Assembly (NCBI RefSeq): GCF_009708215.1
Contig: NZ_CP046175.1
Coordinates: 1,302,001-1,366,000 of the forward strand
Source: Occultella kanbiaonis
GTDB lineage: Bacteria > Actinomycetota > Actinomycetes > Actinomycetales > Beutenbergiaceae
DNA: 64,000 nt
Reading direction: 5' to 3'
The notes beneath the pieces were generated by a model, which saw nothing but the letters and a program-made list of their open reading frames with translations, ran no database searches and was not told the origin of the DNA. How positions within the stretch are numbered: the first letter of the stretch is position 1; each line of letters begins with the position of its first letter. This document shows, one piece after another, positions 6,984 to 16,192 of the stretch. Made by a program: the position numbers and the translations under genes.

Positions 6984-8579
6984 GAGCGGTGCGGCGAGCC
7001 GCTCGAGCCAGGTGATGATGCCCTGGTGCTGGGTGTCCGCCGCCGCGGCCGCGGCCGCCGAGTCCTCCGTCGCCCTGCGCAACTGCTCCTGTGCGTCCTG
7101 GATCTGACGCTCGGCGCGCTGCCGCTGCGCCTGGGCGTCGGCGCTCGACCGGGCAGCCTCTCGCCGGTCCTGGAAGAAGACCACCCCGGCACCGACGGCG
7201 GCGGCCACGGCGAGGGCGACCAGACCGGGGCTCTGGATCGCCAGCAGTGCGAACGCGACCGCGGCCACGCCGAGCCCGATCGCCGTCGGTCGCCGCCAGG
7301 CCGGACGTGGCGGGGTCGTCACGACCTGCTTCTGCCAGGTCGACGACGTCGGGCCGGTCGGGGTCACGGTGACCGTAACGCCACGCCCGACGCGCACCTC
7401 TGCGCTCTGGGGCGGCGGCGTCCTGGTCTGATCAGCCAGGCGGCCGGCGAGTTGCTCTACGGCGGGTGCGACGATCCGTAGCGCGACGCGCCGAAGCTCC
7501 GGGTTCGGTGGGGCGTCCTCCTCGGCGCCGTCTCCGCCCAGCATCCGGAACCTCCACTTCGGCCCGCTCGACCGAAGTTCGAGGTCGTCGAGAACCGTCT
7601 GACGAACCGAGCCGACGGCCGTGTGATCGGGTGTCGGCGGCAGTGCCGGTCCGTCGGAGATCCCGATCGCTGCGAGCGCGCCGCGGATCTGGACCATTCG
7701 GCGCAGGATGGCCTCCTCCCCGGGTGCGCCCCTGGTGATCAGCAGGGCCAACTGGTCGGCGAGGGCGTCGTCCGTGGACGTCGACGCACCTGGCGCCTGC
7801 GTCGCCGGCGCGGTCACGATCGACTCCACCCAGCCCTGGAGCTTCTCGAGCCCACGGCCCCCGTCGACCGCCGGCGGCCCACTGTCGCGCTGAGCGCCGA
7901 TGGCGATCTGCTCGATCTGACCCACCAGGGCCCCGTCGACCGGCACCACCTGGCGCAGCGCATCGACCAGGCCGGCGCGAGCCTGCTCGCCGAAGCGTCC
8001 CGTGGCCACCGCACGCCAGATCAGGATCTCGTCGTCGGTCACCTGATCGGTCGACGGATACATGCTGGGAAGCAGGGGGTAGGCACGCTCGGGTCGGCCG
8101 GTCATGGCCGCGAGACAGACGATGGTCTGGTCCGTCTGGAAGGTGTCCCGACGGCGGGCCTCGGCGAGCAGGGCCTCGGGGTCACCCGCGCCGGGATCGA
8201 GTTCGGCAGCGAGCGCCCGGCTGGCCGGGTGGAGCCAGTATCCCGGCACGTCGGGCGGCGGGACCGCGGGCACCCGGTCCGAGCCGGCCCCGCCGAGAGC
8301 CGGCAGCGTCGCGACGACCTCCCGAGCGAACCGCCGGGTCGCCGCGGCGTCCGCGTGCTCGGTCAACTGCTCACGGGTGTCCTCGAGATCGACGACGGCC
8401 ACCAGGGCGTTCTCCAACTGGTTCACGCGCGTCGCGAGATCCGTCGTCGTGCGTTGCATCTGACGGCGCATCGCGGACTGGGAGGCATGGTGCGCGACTT
8501 CGAGGTCCTCGATGCGGCGGCGTTGCTGCAGGTCGTACCAGTCTCCGCCGCCGAGCCACCAGGCGAACAGGTCACCCAT
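6981..8579 (-). CDS. Uncharacterised membrane-anchored coiled-coil protein (532 aa)
   Basis: I do not recognise a family. The N-terminal 75 residues are Arg/Gln/Leu-rich and helical (RRRIEDLEVAHHASQ, LATRVNQLENALVAVVDLED), probably a coiled coil. The middle (about 85-400) looks like a soluble, largely helical region with Pro-rich linkers. Residues about 425-470 contain two closely spaced hydrophobic spans (AIGLGVAAVAFALLAIQ and LVALAVAAAVGAGVVFF), forming a hairpin anchor. A second Gln/Arg/Ala-rich coiled coil (to about 515) follows and the protein ends with ITWLERLAAPL. Both ends would face the cytoplasm. The start at 8579 has GGAGGGG about 9 bases upstream. It is convergent with the sugar operon and divergent from fumC, so context gives no clear function; a scaffold or envelope-organising role is only a guess. 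Confidence 0.75.
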   Translation of the reverse strand: MGDLFAWWLGGGDWYDLQQRRRIEDLEVAHHASQSAMRRQMQRTTTDLATRVNQLENALVAVVDLEDTREQLTEHADAAATRRFAREVVATLPALGGAGSDRVPAVPPPDVPGYWLHPASRALAAELDPGAGDPEALLAEARRRDTFQTDQTIVCLAAMTGRPERAYPLLPSMYPSTDQVTDDEILIWRAVATGRFGEQARAGLVDALRQVVPVDGALVGQIEQIAIGAQRDSGPPAVDGGRGLEKLQGWVESIVTAPATQAPGASTSTDDALADQLALLITRGAPGEEAILRRMVQIRGALAAIGISDGPALPPTPDHTAVGSVRQTVLDDLELRSSGPKWRFRMLGGDGAEEDAPPNPELRRVALRIVAPAVEQLAGRLADQTRTPPPQSAEVRVGRGVTVTVTPTGPTSSTWQKQVVTTPPRPAWRRPTAIGLGVAAVAFALLAIQSPGLVALAVAAAVGAGVVFFQDRREAARSSADAQAQRQRAERQIQDAQEQLRRATEDSAAAAAAADTQHQGIITWLERLAAPL

Positions 8580-8605
8580 CAGATCGTCCCCTCCGTGTCC
8601 GGACC

Positions 8606-8749
8606 ATGACTGCCGATGATGGCAGAGCGGTGCCGGTCAGGGGTCGCCCGGTGCGGGTAGTGCTCACCATCGGCCGGGAGCCCGAGGAGGAGGCGCTGGT
8701 CGGGACCGAACTGGTCGTACGGGGGTCCACCGGCCCGGTCCTCGGCTGA
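8606..8749 (+). CDS. Possible small protein, 47 aa (weak)
   Basis: ATG at 8606 to TGA at 8749, in the 209-base gap between the 532-residue protein and fumC. The product would be basic at the N-terminus and read RVVLTIGREPEEEALVG towards a Val/Gly-rich end. There is no convincing ribosome-binding site (only GGA close to the ATG) and no recognised domain, so it may be chance. The gap also holds a -10-like GATACT at 8750-8755 (NANNNT), a possible fumC promoter. Confidence 0.2.
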   Translation: MTADDGRAVPVRGRPVRVVLTIGREPEEEALVGTELVVRGSTGPVLG

Positions 8750-8788
8750 GATACTTGCTCCGACCCCCGACATCGACCAGGAGCAGTG

Positions 8789-10183
8789 ATGACGCAGGAC
8801 GCGACCGAATACCGCATCGAGCACGACACGATGGGGGAGGTGCGGGTACCAAGGGACGCCAAGTACCGCGCCCAGACCCAGCGTGCGGTGGAGAACTTCG
8901 CGATCTCCGGCACCGGGATCTCCCGTCACCACATCGCCGCGCTGGCCCAGATCAAGCGTGCGGCCGCGACGGCGAACGCCGAGCTCGGCGTGCTCGACCA
9001 GGCACGGGCGGATGCGATCCGGGCTGCCGCGGACCGGGTCATCGCCGGCGAGTTCGACGCGCACTTCCCGATCGACGTGTTCCAGACCGGTTCGGGGACG
9101 TCGTCGAACATGAACGCCAACGAGGTCATCGCCACGCTCGCCACCGAGGCGGGCACCGAGGTGCACCCGAACGACCACGTGAACGCGTCGCAGTCCTCCA
9201 ACGACGTGTTCCCCGCCTCGATCCACATCGCCGCCACCGAGGCCGTGATCACCGAGCTCCTGCCCGGCCTTGAGGTCCTCGCAACCTCCCTCGAGGCGAA
9301 GGCGACCGAGTTCGCCGACGTCGTCAAGGCGGGCCGCACGCACCTGATGGACGCCACACCCGTGATGCTCGGCCAGGAGTTCGGCGGCTACGCCCAACAG
9401 ATCCGCAACGGGATCGCCCGGGTGACCTCCGCCCTGCCCAGGCTGGCCGAACTGCCCCTCGGAGGAACCGCCGTCGGCACCGGCATCAACACGCCGGCGG
9501 GCTTCCCGCAGCGCGTGATCGCCCTGGCCGCCGAGAACACCGGGCTACCCCTGACCGAGGCACCGAACCACTTCGAGGCGCAGAGCGCGCAGGACTCGCT
9601 GGTGGAGACCTCCGGCCAGCTGCGCACGGTCGCGGTCTCGCTCGTGAAGATCTGCAACGACCTGCGGTGGATGGGTTCCGGCCCCCGCGCCGGCATCGGC
9701 GAGATCGCACTGCCGGACCTACAGCCAGGGTCCTCGATCATGCCGGGCAAGGTGAACCCGGTGATCCCGGAGGCCACCCTGATGGTCGCCGCCCAGGTGA
9801 TCGGCAACGACGCAGCCATCGCGTTCGCCGGGGCCAGCGGCACCTTCGAGCTGAATGTGATGCTGCCGGTGCTGGCCAGGAACCTGCTCGAGTCGATCAA
9901 CCTGCTCGCGAACGCCTCCCGGGCCCTGGCCACGAAGTGCGTTGACGGGATCACCGCGAACGTCGAGCGGGCCCGCGAACTGGCCGAGTCCTCGCCGTCG
10001 ATCGTGACCCCGCTGAACCGGATCATCGGGTACGAGGCGGCGGCGAAGATCGCCAAGCACTCGGTGGCCCAGGGCCTCACGATCCGCCAGGCCGTGGAGG
10101 ACCTCGGCTATGTGGAGCGCGGCGAGGTGACGCCGGAGCAACTCGACGCGGCGCTGGACGTCGCCTCGATGACCCACCCCTAA
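8789..10183 (+). CDS. fumC: Fumarate hydratase class II
   Basis: Catalyses reversible hydration of fumarate to L-malate in the TCA cycle; cytoplasmic homotetramer. 464 residues, the usual length. The superfamily signature [11 protein letters not shown] is intact (catalytic Ser in its flexible loop), as is [14 protein letters not shown] near residue 100 and the SQSSNDVFP block. The ATG at 8789 has AGGAG 5 bases upstream; an in-frame GTG just before it is ignored. It is a single-gene unit closed by a strong hairpin at 10192-10233. A core CGACATCGA at 8768-8776 weakly resembles the boxes at tam, sucC and mdh. Confidence 0.96.
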   Translation: MTQDATEYRIEHDTMGEVRVPRDAKYRAQTQRAVENFAISGTGISRHHIAALAQIKRAAATANAELGVLDQARADAIRAAADRVIAGEFDAHFPIDVFQTGSGTSSNMNANEVIATLATEAGTEVHPNDHVNASQSSNDVFPASIHIAATEAVITELLPGLEVLATSLEAKATEFADVVKAGRTHLMDATPVMLGQEFGGYAQQIRNGIARVTSALPRLAELPLGGTAVGTGINTPAGFPQRVIALAAENTGLPLTEAPNHFEAQSAQDSLVETSGQLRTVAVSLVKICNDLRWMGSGPRAGIGEIALPDLQPGSSIMPGKVNPVIPEATLMVAAQVIGNDAAIAFAGASGTFELNVMLPVLARNLLESINLLANASRALATKCVDGITANVERARELAESSPSIVTPLNRIIGYEAAAKIAKHSVAQGLTIRQAVEDLGYVERGEVTPEQLDAALDVASMTHP

Positions 10184-10191
10184 CCCGAACC

Positions 10192-10233
10192 GGCGAGCGG
10201 CCCCGGACGAGTGATCGTCCGGGGCCGCTCGCC
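10192..10233. terminator. Bidirectional hairpin terminator between fumC and the isomerase gene
   Basis: Perfect 19 bp stem: left arm 10192-10210 (begins GGCGAGCGGCC), right arm 10215-10233, loop GTGA. It is 8 bases after the fumC stop and 20 bases after the stop of the convergent isomerase gene. It lacks a clear U-tract, as is common in high-GC actinobacteria. Confidence 0.85.
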
Positions 10234-10253
10234 CGTTCCGGCCAGAGCGGATC

Positions 10254-11114
10254 TCAGAAGAGGTCGGCGAAGCCGAGGTCGACGAGGTTGTCGTGGGAGG
10301 TCTTCAACGCGTCGAAGACGTCCCGGCCGTACAACTGGTCCTGCTCCACGAACATGTACTTCACGCCGTTGGCGACCGACTGCTCGACGATCGACTTGAA
10401 GTCGAGGGTGCCCTCGCCCACCTCGGCGAACTGCACGACCTCGCTGAAGGCCTTCATGAACGCGCCCCGGTCGCCCTCGGCGAGCGCCTTGAACGCCTCC
10501 GGTGCGATCGCGCCGATGCGGTAGTCCTTGAGGTGCACCAGGTCCGCGCGGTCCGCATACTTGCGCAGCGTGCGGACCGGGTCGTTGCCGCCGCGCTGGA
10601 CCCAGTGCACGTCGAGTTCGAGCCGCATGTTCGGGGCGGTCTCGTTGATGATGTCCAGCAGGCTCCGGCCGTCGAACTTCATGAACTCGATGTGGTGGTT
10701 GTGGTAGTACAGGCTGATGCCGTGCTCGGCCAGCCTGAGCGCCTGCTCATCGGAGCGGCGGCAGAAGTCGAGCACCTGATCCAGCGACTCCAGCAGGGCC
10801 AACGGCAGCATCCCGATGCGCAGATTGGTCGCGCCGAGGGCCTCGGCGTCGGCGACGATCTTGTCGAACTCCGAGGTGAGGGCGTCCGCGGAGCCCTCCG
10901 GTCCCGCGTCGAGCGCCGTGGAGAGGGCGCCGAACTCGATACCCAGTTCCGTGCGGGCACGGGCCATCTCGGCCACGTTCGCCTCGTCCATCGGGATCTG
11001 GGACACCTCGACGGCGTGGTAGCCGATGTCGCCGATACGCGCGAGCGTGTCATACGCGCCGAGCTCACTGACCTTGCCCTTGAGCATCATCGCCTGGACG
11101 CCGATCTTGGCCAT
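10254..11114 (-). CDS. Sugar phosphate isomerase/epimerase (xylose-isomerase-like TIM barrel)
   Basis: 286 residues. The strand starts of a TIM barrel are visible (IGVQAMMLKG, YHAVEVSQIPM, NLRIGMLPL, ISLYYHNHHIEF, MRLELDVHWVQRGG, LVHLKDYRIGAI, VKYMFVEQDQL). His and acidic metal-ligand candidates sit at YHNHHIEF, ELDVHW, HLKDY and VEQDQ, the order seen in the family. It probably isomerises or epimerises a sugar, inositol-type or sugar-acid intermediate; the exact substrate is unknown. The start at 11114 has AAGGAG about 9 bases upstream; a longer frame to 11285 lacks support. It stands alone, convergent with fumC. The upstream 257 bases to the transporter gene (11115-11371) contain only a weak hairpin (TGCCGGG 11241-11247 with CCCGGCA 11257-11263) and no gene. 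Confidence 0.86.
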   Translation of the reverse strand: MAKIGVQAMMLKGKVSELGAYDTLARIGDIGYHAVEVSQIPMDEANVAEMARARTELGIEFGALSTALDAGPEGSADALTSEFDKIVADAEALGATNLRIGMLPLALLESLDQVLDFCRRSDEQALRLAEHGISLYYHNHHIEFMKFDGRSLLDIINETAPNMRLELDVHWVQRGGNDPVRTLRKYADRADLVHLKDYRIGAIAPEAFKALAEGDRGAFMKAFSEVVQFAEVGEGTLDFKSIVEQSVANGVKYMFVEQDQLYGRDVFDALKTSHDNLVDLGFADLF

Positions 11115-11371
11115 CTGTCCGCACTCTCCTTCATCGTGATCGTGTGTGCTGGGGTGGACCCAGCGGGAGCCGGGGACAGACGCCTTCGGCCATCCCCTTG
11201 GGGTGAGGCTAGGCGAGCGCGGCACCCCCGGGGCAGCGGTTGCCGGGCTTTGCCACCCCGGCACACGTGCGCACGGTGCCGTCACCGGTCGCAGCGACGG
11301 ACGGCTTCAGGCGATCCGGATCATCATGTCGAAGTACCCACGGATCGGTCTGTGGCCACGGGTTCTGCTCG

Positions 11372-12778
11372 TCAGAGGAGGTTGATCAGGCCCACGATGC
11401 CGACGAAGAAGATCGCCGCGGCGGAGATGAGGAGCATCACGGTGAACGCCCTACCGTCCTTGACCAGCGGATCGGTCTGTCGGTGCGACAGGTAGACGGT
11501 CGATGCCGCGACGCCCATCAGGAAGACCGCGTTCAGGATCCCGGCGAGGATGACCAGGGCGAGCGGCGAGGACACGACCGTCCCGAGCAGGCCCCAGAGG
11601 ATCGGCAGCAGGATCATGATGCCCCGCATCCAGCGGTCACGTTGGCCCTGATCGTTCCACTCGAAGGCGCCGAACACCGCCAGCGTGTTTCCCACCTGCC
11701 GGCCGAGGCTGGGGACATTCGCGATGATCGTCTTGAAGAGGGCGACGCCGGCGCCGATCAGGAACACGGTGGCGCCCCACTGTCCGACGGCCGTCGAGAA
11801 GATGCTCGAGATCGTGGTCATGACCTCGTCGCCCTCGGGGACGAGCCCCTGCGGGTGCAGGACGGCGGCGCCGAGGATGTAGAACGCCGCGGTCGAGACC
11901 GTGTACACGCCCCAGGCCACCCACGCGTCCATCTTCATGACCTTGATCCACCCCCGCGCGCGCCTGGCCCAGGCCTCGGAGCCGTCGTTCCTGCCCGACC
12001 AGGCTGCATAGCCCTTCTCGACGCACCAGTAGGTGTAAGCGGTGACCTCGCCGGCGCCGACGCCGGTCAGGCCGAACATGGACAGGGCGACGCCCATCGA
12101 ACCGAGCGCTATCTGGAACCGCATGCCCTCGCCCAGGTCGGCGAGACTCCAGGAGAACTCGGTGCCGAGGATGAGGAACACGATCACCACGGCGAACGTG
12201 GTGACGAGCACGACGAGGATCGTGGAGACGCCCTCGACGATCGTGTACCGGTTCCACACGTGGATCCCGATCGCGATGACGACAAGAATCGCCACCCAGG
12301 TGCCGATCGACAGCAGGGAGTAGGGGTCACCACCGATGGGCAGCAGTGAGGAGAATGCGAACGCGGCCGCGCTGATGACCCCGGCCTGGCTGGTGAAGAA
12401 CTGGATGAACATCAGCAGCACGAGCCAGGCCATCCAGCCCCGCCCCGCGATCCTGGGCGGAACCTCGTTGTAGCCCGTCACCGCGACCTTGCCGGTGGAG
12501 ATGGACCAGCGGCCGAGCTCGATCTGTACCCACACCTTGAGGAACGTGGAGACCAGGACCAGCCAGAGCAGGACGAACCCCGCCTGCGCCCCCAACGTCG
12601 TCGCGGTCAGGAGCTCGCCGGAGCCGACCACGGCCGCAGAGGTGATCATGCCCGGACCGAGGAACCTCACCCGGCCGCGGACCGTGGCGGGTGGGTCCTG
12701 GATGTCCCGGGGATCCAGTGCGTACGGATCCACGATGTCGGACGTGACGTGGCTCCCGCCGGTGTTCGTGACGCTCAT
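11372..12778 (-). CDS. Nramp-fold transporter with GxGE motifs in place of the metal-binding motifs
   Basis: 468 residues, about 11 membrane spans, Nramp/LeuT-like fold. The start (ATG 12778) has GGGGA upstream. In Mn/Fe transporters TM1 carries DPGN and TM6 carries MPH. Here the aligned stretch of TM1 is LGPGMITSAAVVGSGELLTA (VGSGE at residues 51-55) and of TM6 is GLTGVGAGEVTAYTYW (VGAGE at residues 240-244). Both halves of the inverted repeat therefore carry the same VG[S/A]GE motif. Canonical divalent-metal transport is unlikely; the substrate is unknown (another cation or a small organic solute). The gene is alone between the isomerase and ackA. Its closest annotation in databases would probably be 'Nramp family divalent metal transporter', which I think is misleading. 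Confidence 0.85.
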   Translation of the reverse strand: MSVTNTGGSHVTSDIVDPYALDPRDIQDPPATVRGRVRFLGPGMITSAAVVGSGELLTATTLGAQAGFVLLWLVLVSTFLKVWVQIELGRWSISTGKVAVTGYNEVPPRIAGRGWMAWLVLLMFIQFFTSQAGVISAAAFAFSSLLPIGGDPYSLLSIGTWVAILVVIAIGIHVWNRYTIVEGVSTILVVLVTTFAVVIVFLILGTEFSWSLADLGEGMRFQIALGSMGVALSMFGLTGVGAGEVTAYTYWCVEKGYAAWSGRNDGSEAWARRARGWIKVMKMDAWVAWGVYTVSTAAFYILGAAVLHPQGLVPEGDEVMTTISSIFSTAVGQWGATVFLIGAGVALFKTIIANVPSLGRQVGNTLAVFGAFEWNDQGQRDRWMRGIMILLPILWGLLGTVVSSPLALVILAGILNAVFLMGVAASTVYLSHRQTDPLVKDGRAFTVMLLISAAAIFFVGIVGLINLL

Positions 12779-12880
12779 GCGATCCCCAATCTCTGGGAGC
12801 GTCGTTGGGGCTCGAGACATCCGCCCGACGGCGCCCGTGCCGTCGAAGTGGCCCACACCCTACGGGAGGTCGGTCGGTCC

Positions 12881-12917
12881 CGCACCGGGACAGGTGCCCG
12901 GTGTCCGGACCGGTGCG
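12881..12917 (-). terminator. Hairpin downstream of ackA
   Basis: CGCACCGG (12881-12888) pairs with CCGGTGCG (12910-12917), with an inner GACA/TGTC pair (12889-12892 with 12902-12905). It lies 18 bases past the ackA stop, so it probably ends the xfp-pta-ackA transcript. No U-tract. Confidence 0.5.
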
Positions 12918-12935
12918 TCAGGTGTGCAACGCGGG

Positions 12936-14129
12936 TCAGCTGCCGACGACCGCGACCGACTCGCGCGCGATCTCGAACTCCTCGTTGGTGGGCACCACGA
13001 GCACGGTCACGGGCGAGCCCGCGCCGCTGATGCGCCGGATGCCGTCGGCGCGGGCCGTGTTCGCGGTCTCGTCCAGGTGGATGCCGAGCGGCTCCAGACC
13101 CTTGAGCGCCCCGGCGCGGACGGTGTCGCTGTTCTCCCCGATCCCGGCGGTGAACACGATCGCATCCACACGTCCGAGGACCGCGGTGTAGGCGCCGATG
13201 TACTTGCGCAGCCGGTAGCAGTACACCTCCATCGCGAGCGTCGCAGCCTCGTCCCCGGCGTCCACGGCGTCGCCGATGTCGCGCATGTCCACCATGCCGG
13301 TGAGTCCGAGCATCCCGGACCGGCGGTTCATCAGGTTGTCGATCTCGTCGATGCTCATGCCGGCGGTCCGGGACAGGTGGAACACGACGGCCGGGTCGAT
13401 GTCGCCGGTGCGGGTCCCCATCACGAGACCCTCGAGGGGCGTGAGGCCCATCGAGGTGTCCACCGAGATCCCGTCCCGCACGGCGGTCACCGACGCCCCG
13501 TTGCCCAGGTGCAGCACGATCAGGTTCGACTCCTCGCGGGCGATGCCGAGGAAGGCCGCCGCCTCCCGCGCGACATACTGGTGGGACGTGCCGTGCGCGC
13601 CGTAGCGCCGGATCCGGTGCGCCGCGGCGACCTCCCGGTCGATCGCGTAGGTCGCCGCGTGATCGGGCATGGTCAGATGGAACGCGGTGTCGAACACCGC
13701 CACGTGCGGCAGCTCCGGGAAGGATGCCCGGGCGGCCCGGATGCCGTCGAGGTTGGGCGGGTTGTGCAGCGGCGCGAGGTCGGAGAGGTCCCCGATGATC
13801 GCGACCACCTCGTCGTCGATCAGCACGGAGCCGCCGAACCTGGCCCCGCCCTGGACCACGCGGTGCCCCACCGCGACCAGCCCGGCCTGGGCGAGCGAGG
13901 GCCCGTGCTCGGCGAACGCGTCGGCCATCGCCTCCATCGCGACCGTGTGGTCCGGGACCGGCAGTTCGAGGTGGTGCTTGTCCTCGCCCACCGAGTGCGT
14001 GAGCGCACCGGACGCCTGGCCGATCCGCTCCACGAGCCCGACGGCGCTCGCGGCCCCGGTCTCGGCGTCGACCACCTGGTACTTCAGGGACGACGATCCG
14101 GAGTTGATGACGAGGACGTTCGTGCTCAC
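12936..14129 (-). CDS. ackA: Acetate kinase
   Basis: Acetyl phosphate + ADP to acetate + ATP; cytoplasmic. 397 residues, normal. Opens with the acetokinase signature VLVINSGSSSLKYQVVD (ASKHA fold, Asn binding substrate), then GHRVVQGGARF (Arg/His of the active site), FDTAFHLTMP (catalytic Asp), HLGNGASVTAV (phosphate binding) and FTAGIGENS (adenosine binding). GTG start at 14129 overlaps the pta stop by GTGA. Last gene of the xfp-pta-ackA operon, giving one ATP per acetyl phosphate made by phosphoketolase. Confidence 0.97.
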   Translation of the reverse strand: MSTNVLVINSGSSSLKYQVVDAETGAASAVGLVERIGQASGALTHSVGEDKHHLELPVPDHTVAMEAMADAFAEHGPSLAQAGLVAVGHRVVQGGARFGGSVLIDDEVVAIIGDLSDLAPLHNPPNLDGIRAARASFPELPHVAVFDTAFHLTMPDHAATYAIDREVAAAHRIRRYGAHGTSHQYVAREAAAFLGIAREESNLIVLHLGNGASVTAVRDGISVDTSMGLTPLEGLVMGTRTGDIDPAVVFHLSRTAGMSIDEIDNLMNRRSGMLGLTGMVDMRDIGDAVDAGDEAATLAMEVYCYRLRKYIGAYTAVLGRVDAIVFTAGIGENSDTVRAGALKGLEPLGIHLDETANTARADGIRRISGAGSPVTVLVVPTNEEFEIARESVAVVGS

Positions 14130-16192
14130 AGGGCGGCTCCTTGGGCCTGGATGGCGGTGATGGCGACGGTGTTGACGATGTCCTGCACGAGGGCGCCACG
14201 GGACAGGTCGTTGACCGGCTTGTTCAGGCCCTGCAGGACCGGTCCGACGGCGACGGCACCGGCGGAGCGCTGCACCGCCTTGTAGGTGTTGTTGCCGGTG
14301 TTGAGGTCCGGGAAGATGAACACGGTGGCCCGGCCCGCGACCTCCGAGTCCGGCAGCTTCGTCTTCGCGACGGAGGCGTCCACGGCGGCGTCGTACTGGA
14401 TCGGACCCTCCACCACGAGGTCGCCGGCGCGCTCGCGGACGAGTTCGGTGGCGGTGCGCACCTTGTCCACGTCCGCACCGGAACCGGACTCCCCGGTCGA
14501 GTAGGACAGCATGGCCACGCGTGGGTCCACCCCGAACTGCGCGGCCGTGGCGGCGGAGGAGACCGCGATGTCCGCGAGCTGCTCGGCGGTCGGGTCCGGG
14601 TTCACGGCGCAGTCGCCGTACACGAGCACCTTGTCCTCAAGGCACATGAAGAACACCGAGGACACCACGGAGACCCCGGGCACCGTCTTGATGATCTCGA
14701 ACGATGGCTTGATCGTGTGCGCGGTGGTGTGCTGCGCGCCGGAGACCATGCCGTCCGCCAGGCCGAGGTGCACCATCAGGGTGCCGAAGTAGGAGACGTC
14801 GGTGACGATCTCCCGGGCTCGTTCCGCCGTCATGCCCTTGTGGGCGCGCAGCCGCGCGTACTCCTGCGCGAACCGCTCCCGCAGCTCGGAGTCCTGGGGG
14901 GACAGGACCGCGGCCCCGGTCAGATCGAGACCGAGCTCGCTCGCGCGGGCCCGCACGGCCTGCTCGTCGCCGAGCAGGGTCAGCTGGGCCACGTCTCGGG
15001 CGAGCAGGGTGCTTGCGGCCCGCAGGATCCGGTCGTCCGAGCCCTCCGGGAGCACCACGTGCTTGCGGGCGGACCTGGCCCGTTCGATGAGGTCGTACTC
15101 GAACATCAGGGGCGTGACGACCTCGCTGCGCGGCACGTCGACGGCGTCGAGCAGGCGGTCACCGTCGACGGCGGACTCGAACGTCGCGCGGGCGACGTCG
15201 AGCTTGCGTTGGGAACCGGTGGACAACAGCCCGCGGGTCTTCGCGACCCGGCTCGCGGTCCCGAACGTGCCGTACCGGGTGGTCACGATCGGCAGCCGTT
15301 GCCCGAGTCCGGCCACCAGCCGGGCGATCTGGGCGGTGGGCTCGTAGCCGCCGTTGAGGATCAGCCCGGCCAGCGACGGGAAGCTCTCGGCGGCGTGCGC
15401 GGCGACCATGGCCAGCAGCACCTCGGAGCGGTCGCCGGGCACGATGACCACGGCCCCGTCCGTGATGCGGTCGAGGATGTGCTCCATCGTCATCCCGCCG
15501 ACGATGAGTTCCTCGGCCTCCCGGTCGAGCAGCTCGTCGTCGCCGGCGGCGAGGGTGCCGTCGACCGCGATGAGCAGGTCCCGCACGCTCGGCGCGGACA
15601 ACAGCGGCACGTCCGGCATCACCCAGGCGGGCAGCGGCAGGTCCGCCAGTGTCGCCTCGACGGCCGCGAGCTGCGCCGGGTCGGCTCGGTTGGCGACCAC
15701 GGCCACCACCCGGGCGTGCGCGGCGTTCAGCTCGGCGATGGACAGGTCCACCATCGAGCGCACGTCCTCCGGGGAGCGGTCGACGGCCGAGGTGACGAGC
15801 ACGACGGCGGAGCCAAGGTTCGCGGCGATGCGTGCGTTGAACGCGAGTTCCGTCGGCCCGGCGACATCGGTGTAGTCCGAGCCGACGATCACCACCACCT
15901 CGCACTGGCGCTCCACCTCGCGGTACTTGTGCACGATGGTGGTCAGGGCGGCGTCCGCGTCGGCGTGCACGTCCTCGTACGTGACGCCGACCGACTCCTC
16001 GTAGGTGAGGTCGACGCCGTCGTGCGCGAGCAGGAGCTCGAGCACCGAGTCGCGCCCCTCGTCCCCGCGGGCCACCGGCCGGAACACCCCGACCCGTTTG
16101 ACCCGCCGGACGAACAGCTCGACCAGCCCGAGCGCCACCGAGGACTTCCCGGTGTGCCCCTCGGGGGAGGTCACGTACACATTCGTCACCAT
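14126..16192 (-). CDS. pta: Phosphate acetyltransferase, long form with P-loop and DRTGG domains
   Basis: Interconverts acetyl-CoA and acetyl phosphate. 688 residues, three parts: an N-terminal BioD-like P-loop domain (TSPEGHTGKSSVALGLVEL at residues 8-26), a central DRTGG-type domain (about 200-330), and the catalytic PTA_PTB domain (about 360-685) with VLPEGSDDRILRAA, VSGAQHTTAHTIKP, SYSTGESGSG and FPDLNTGNNTYKA. The start ATG at 16192 overlaps the xfp stop (TAATG), so the genes are coupled. With xfp it lets phosphoketolase-derived acetyl phosphate become acetyl-CoA, or with ackA acetate. The long N-terminal form is usual in actinobacteria and is often an allosteric module. Confidence 0.96.
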   Translation of the reverse strand: MVTNVYVTSPEGHTGKSSVALGLVELFVRRVKRVGVFRPVARGDEGRDSVLELLLAHDGVDLTYEESVGVTYEDVHADADAALTTIVHKYREVERQCEVVVIVGSDYTDVAGPTELAFNARIAANLGSAVVLVTSAVDRSPEDVRSMVDLSIAELNAAHARVVAVVANRADPAQLAAVEATLADLPLPAWVMPDVPLLSAPSVRDLLIAVDGTLAAGDDELLDREAEELIVGGMTMEHILDRITDGAVVIVPGDRSEVLLAMVAAHAAESFPSLAGLILNGGYEPTAQIARLVAGLGQRLPIVTTRYGTFGTASRVAKTRGLLSTGSQRKLDVARATFESAVDGDRLLDAVDVPRSEVVTPLMFEYDLIERARSARKHVVLPEGSDDRILRAASTLLARDVAQLTLLGDEQAVRARASELGLDLTGAAVLSPQDSELRERFAQEYARLRAHKGMTAERAREIVTDVSYFGTLMVHLGLADGMVSGAQHTTAHTIKPSFEIIKTVPGVSVVSSVFFMCLEDKVLVYGDCAVNPDPTAEQLADIAVSSAATAAQFGVDPRVAMLSYSTGESGSGADVDKVRTATELVRERAGDLVVEGPIQYDAAVDASVAKTKLPDSEVAGRATVFIFPDLNTGNNTYKAVQRSAGAVAVGPVLQGLNKPVNDLSRGALVQDIVNTVAITAIQAQGAAL

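Noticed and set aside
7001-7150. Repeat-rich stretch of GCC/GCG near the end of the 532-aa gene as a tandem repeat element
   Set aside because: It simply encodes the Ala/Gln-rich coiled coil; not a nucleotide-level repeat.
8768-8776. CGACATCGA upstream of fumC as another TamR-like site
   Set aside because: Only the 9-base core matches; the flanking arms TCT/AGA are missing, and such a core is common in this GC-rich DNA.
11241-11263. Hairpin TGCCGGG/CCCGGCA as terminator of the Nramp-like gene
   Set aside because: Short stem 110 bases downstream of the stop, among many similar chance hairpins.
12489-14285. 598-codon open frame on the plus strand opposite the Nramp-like and acetate kinase genes
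   Set aside because: It is an antisense frame kept open by high GC; its translation has no domain and it lies across two well-supported genes. The same applies to the many other long Arg/Pro/Gly-rich frames, for example the 761- and 760-codon frames at 14141-16426 and 16420-18702.
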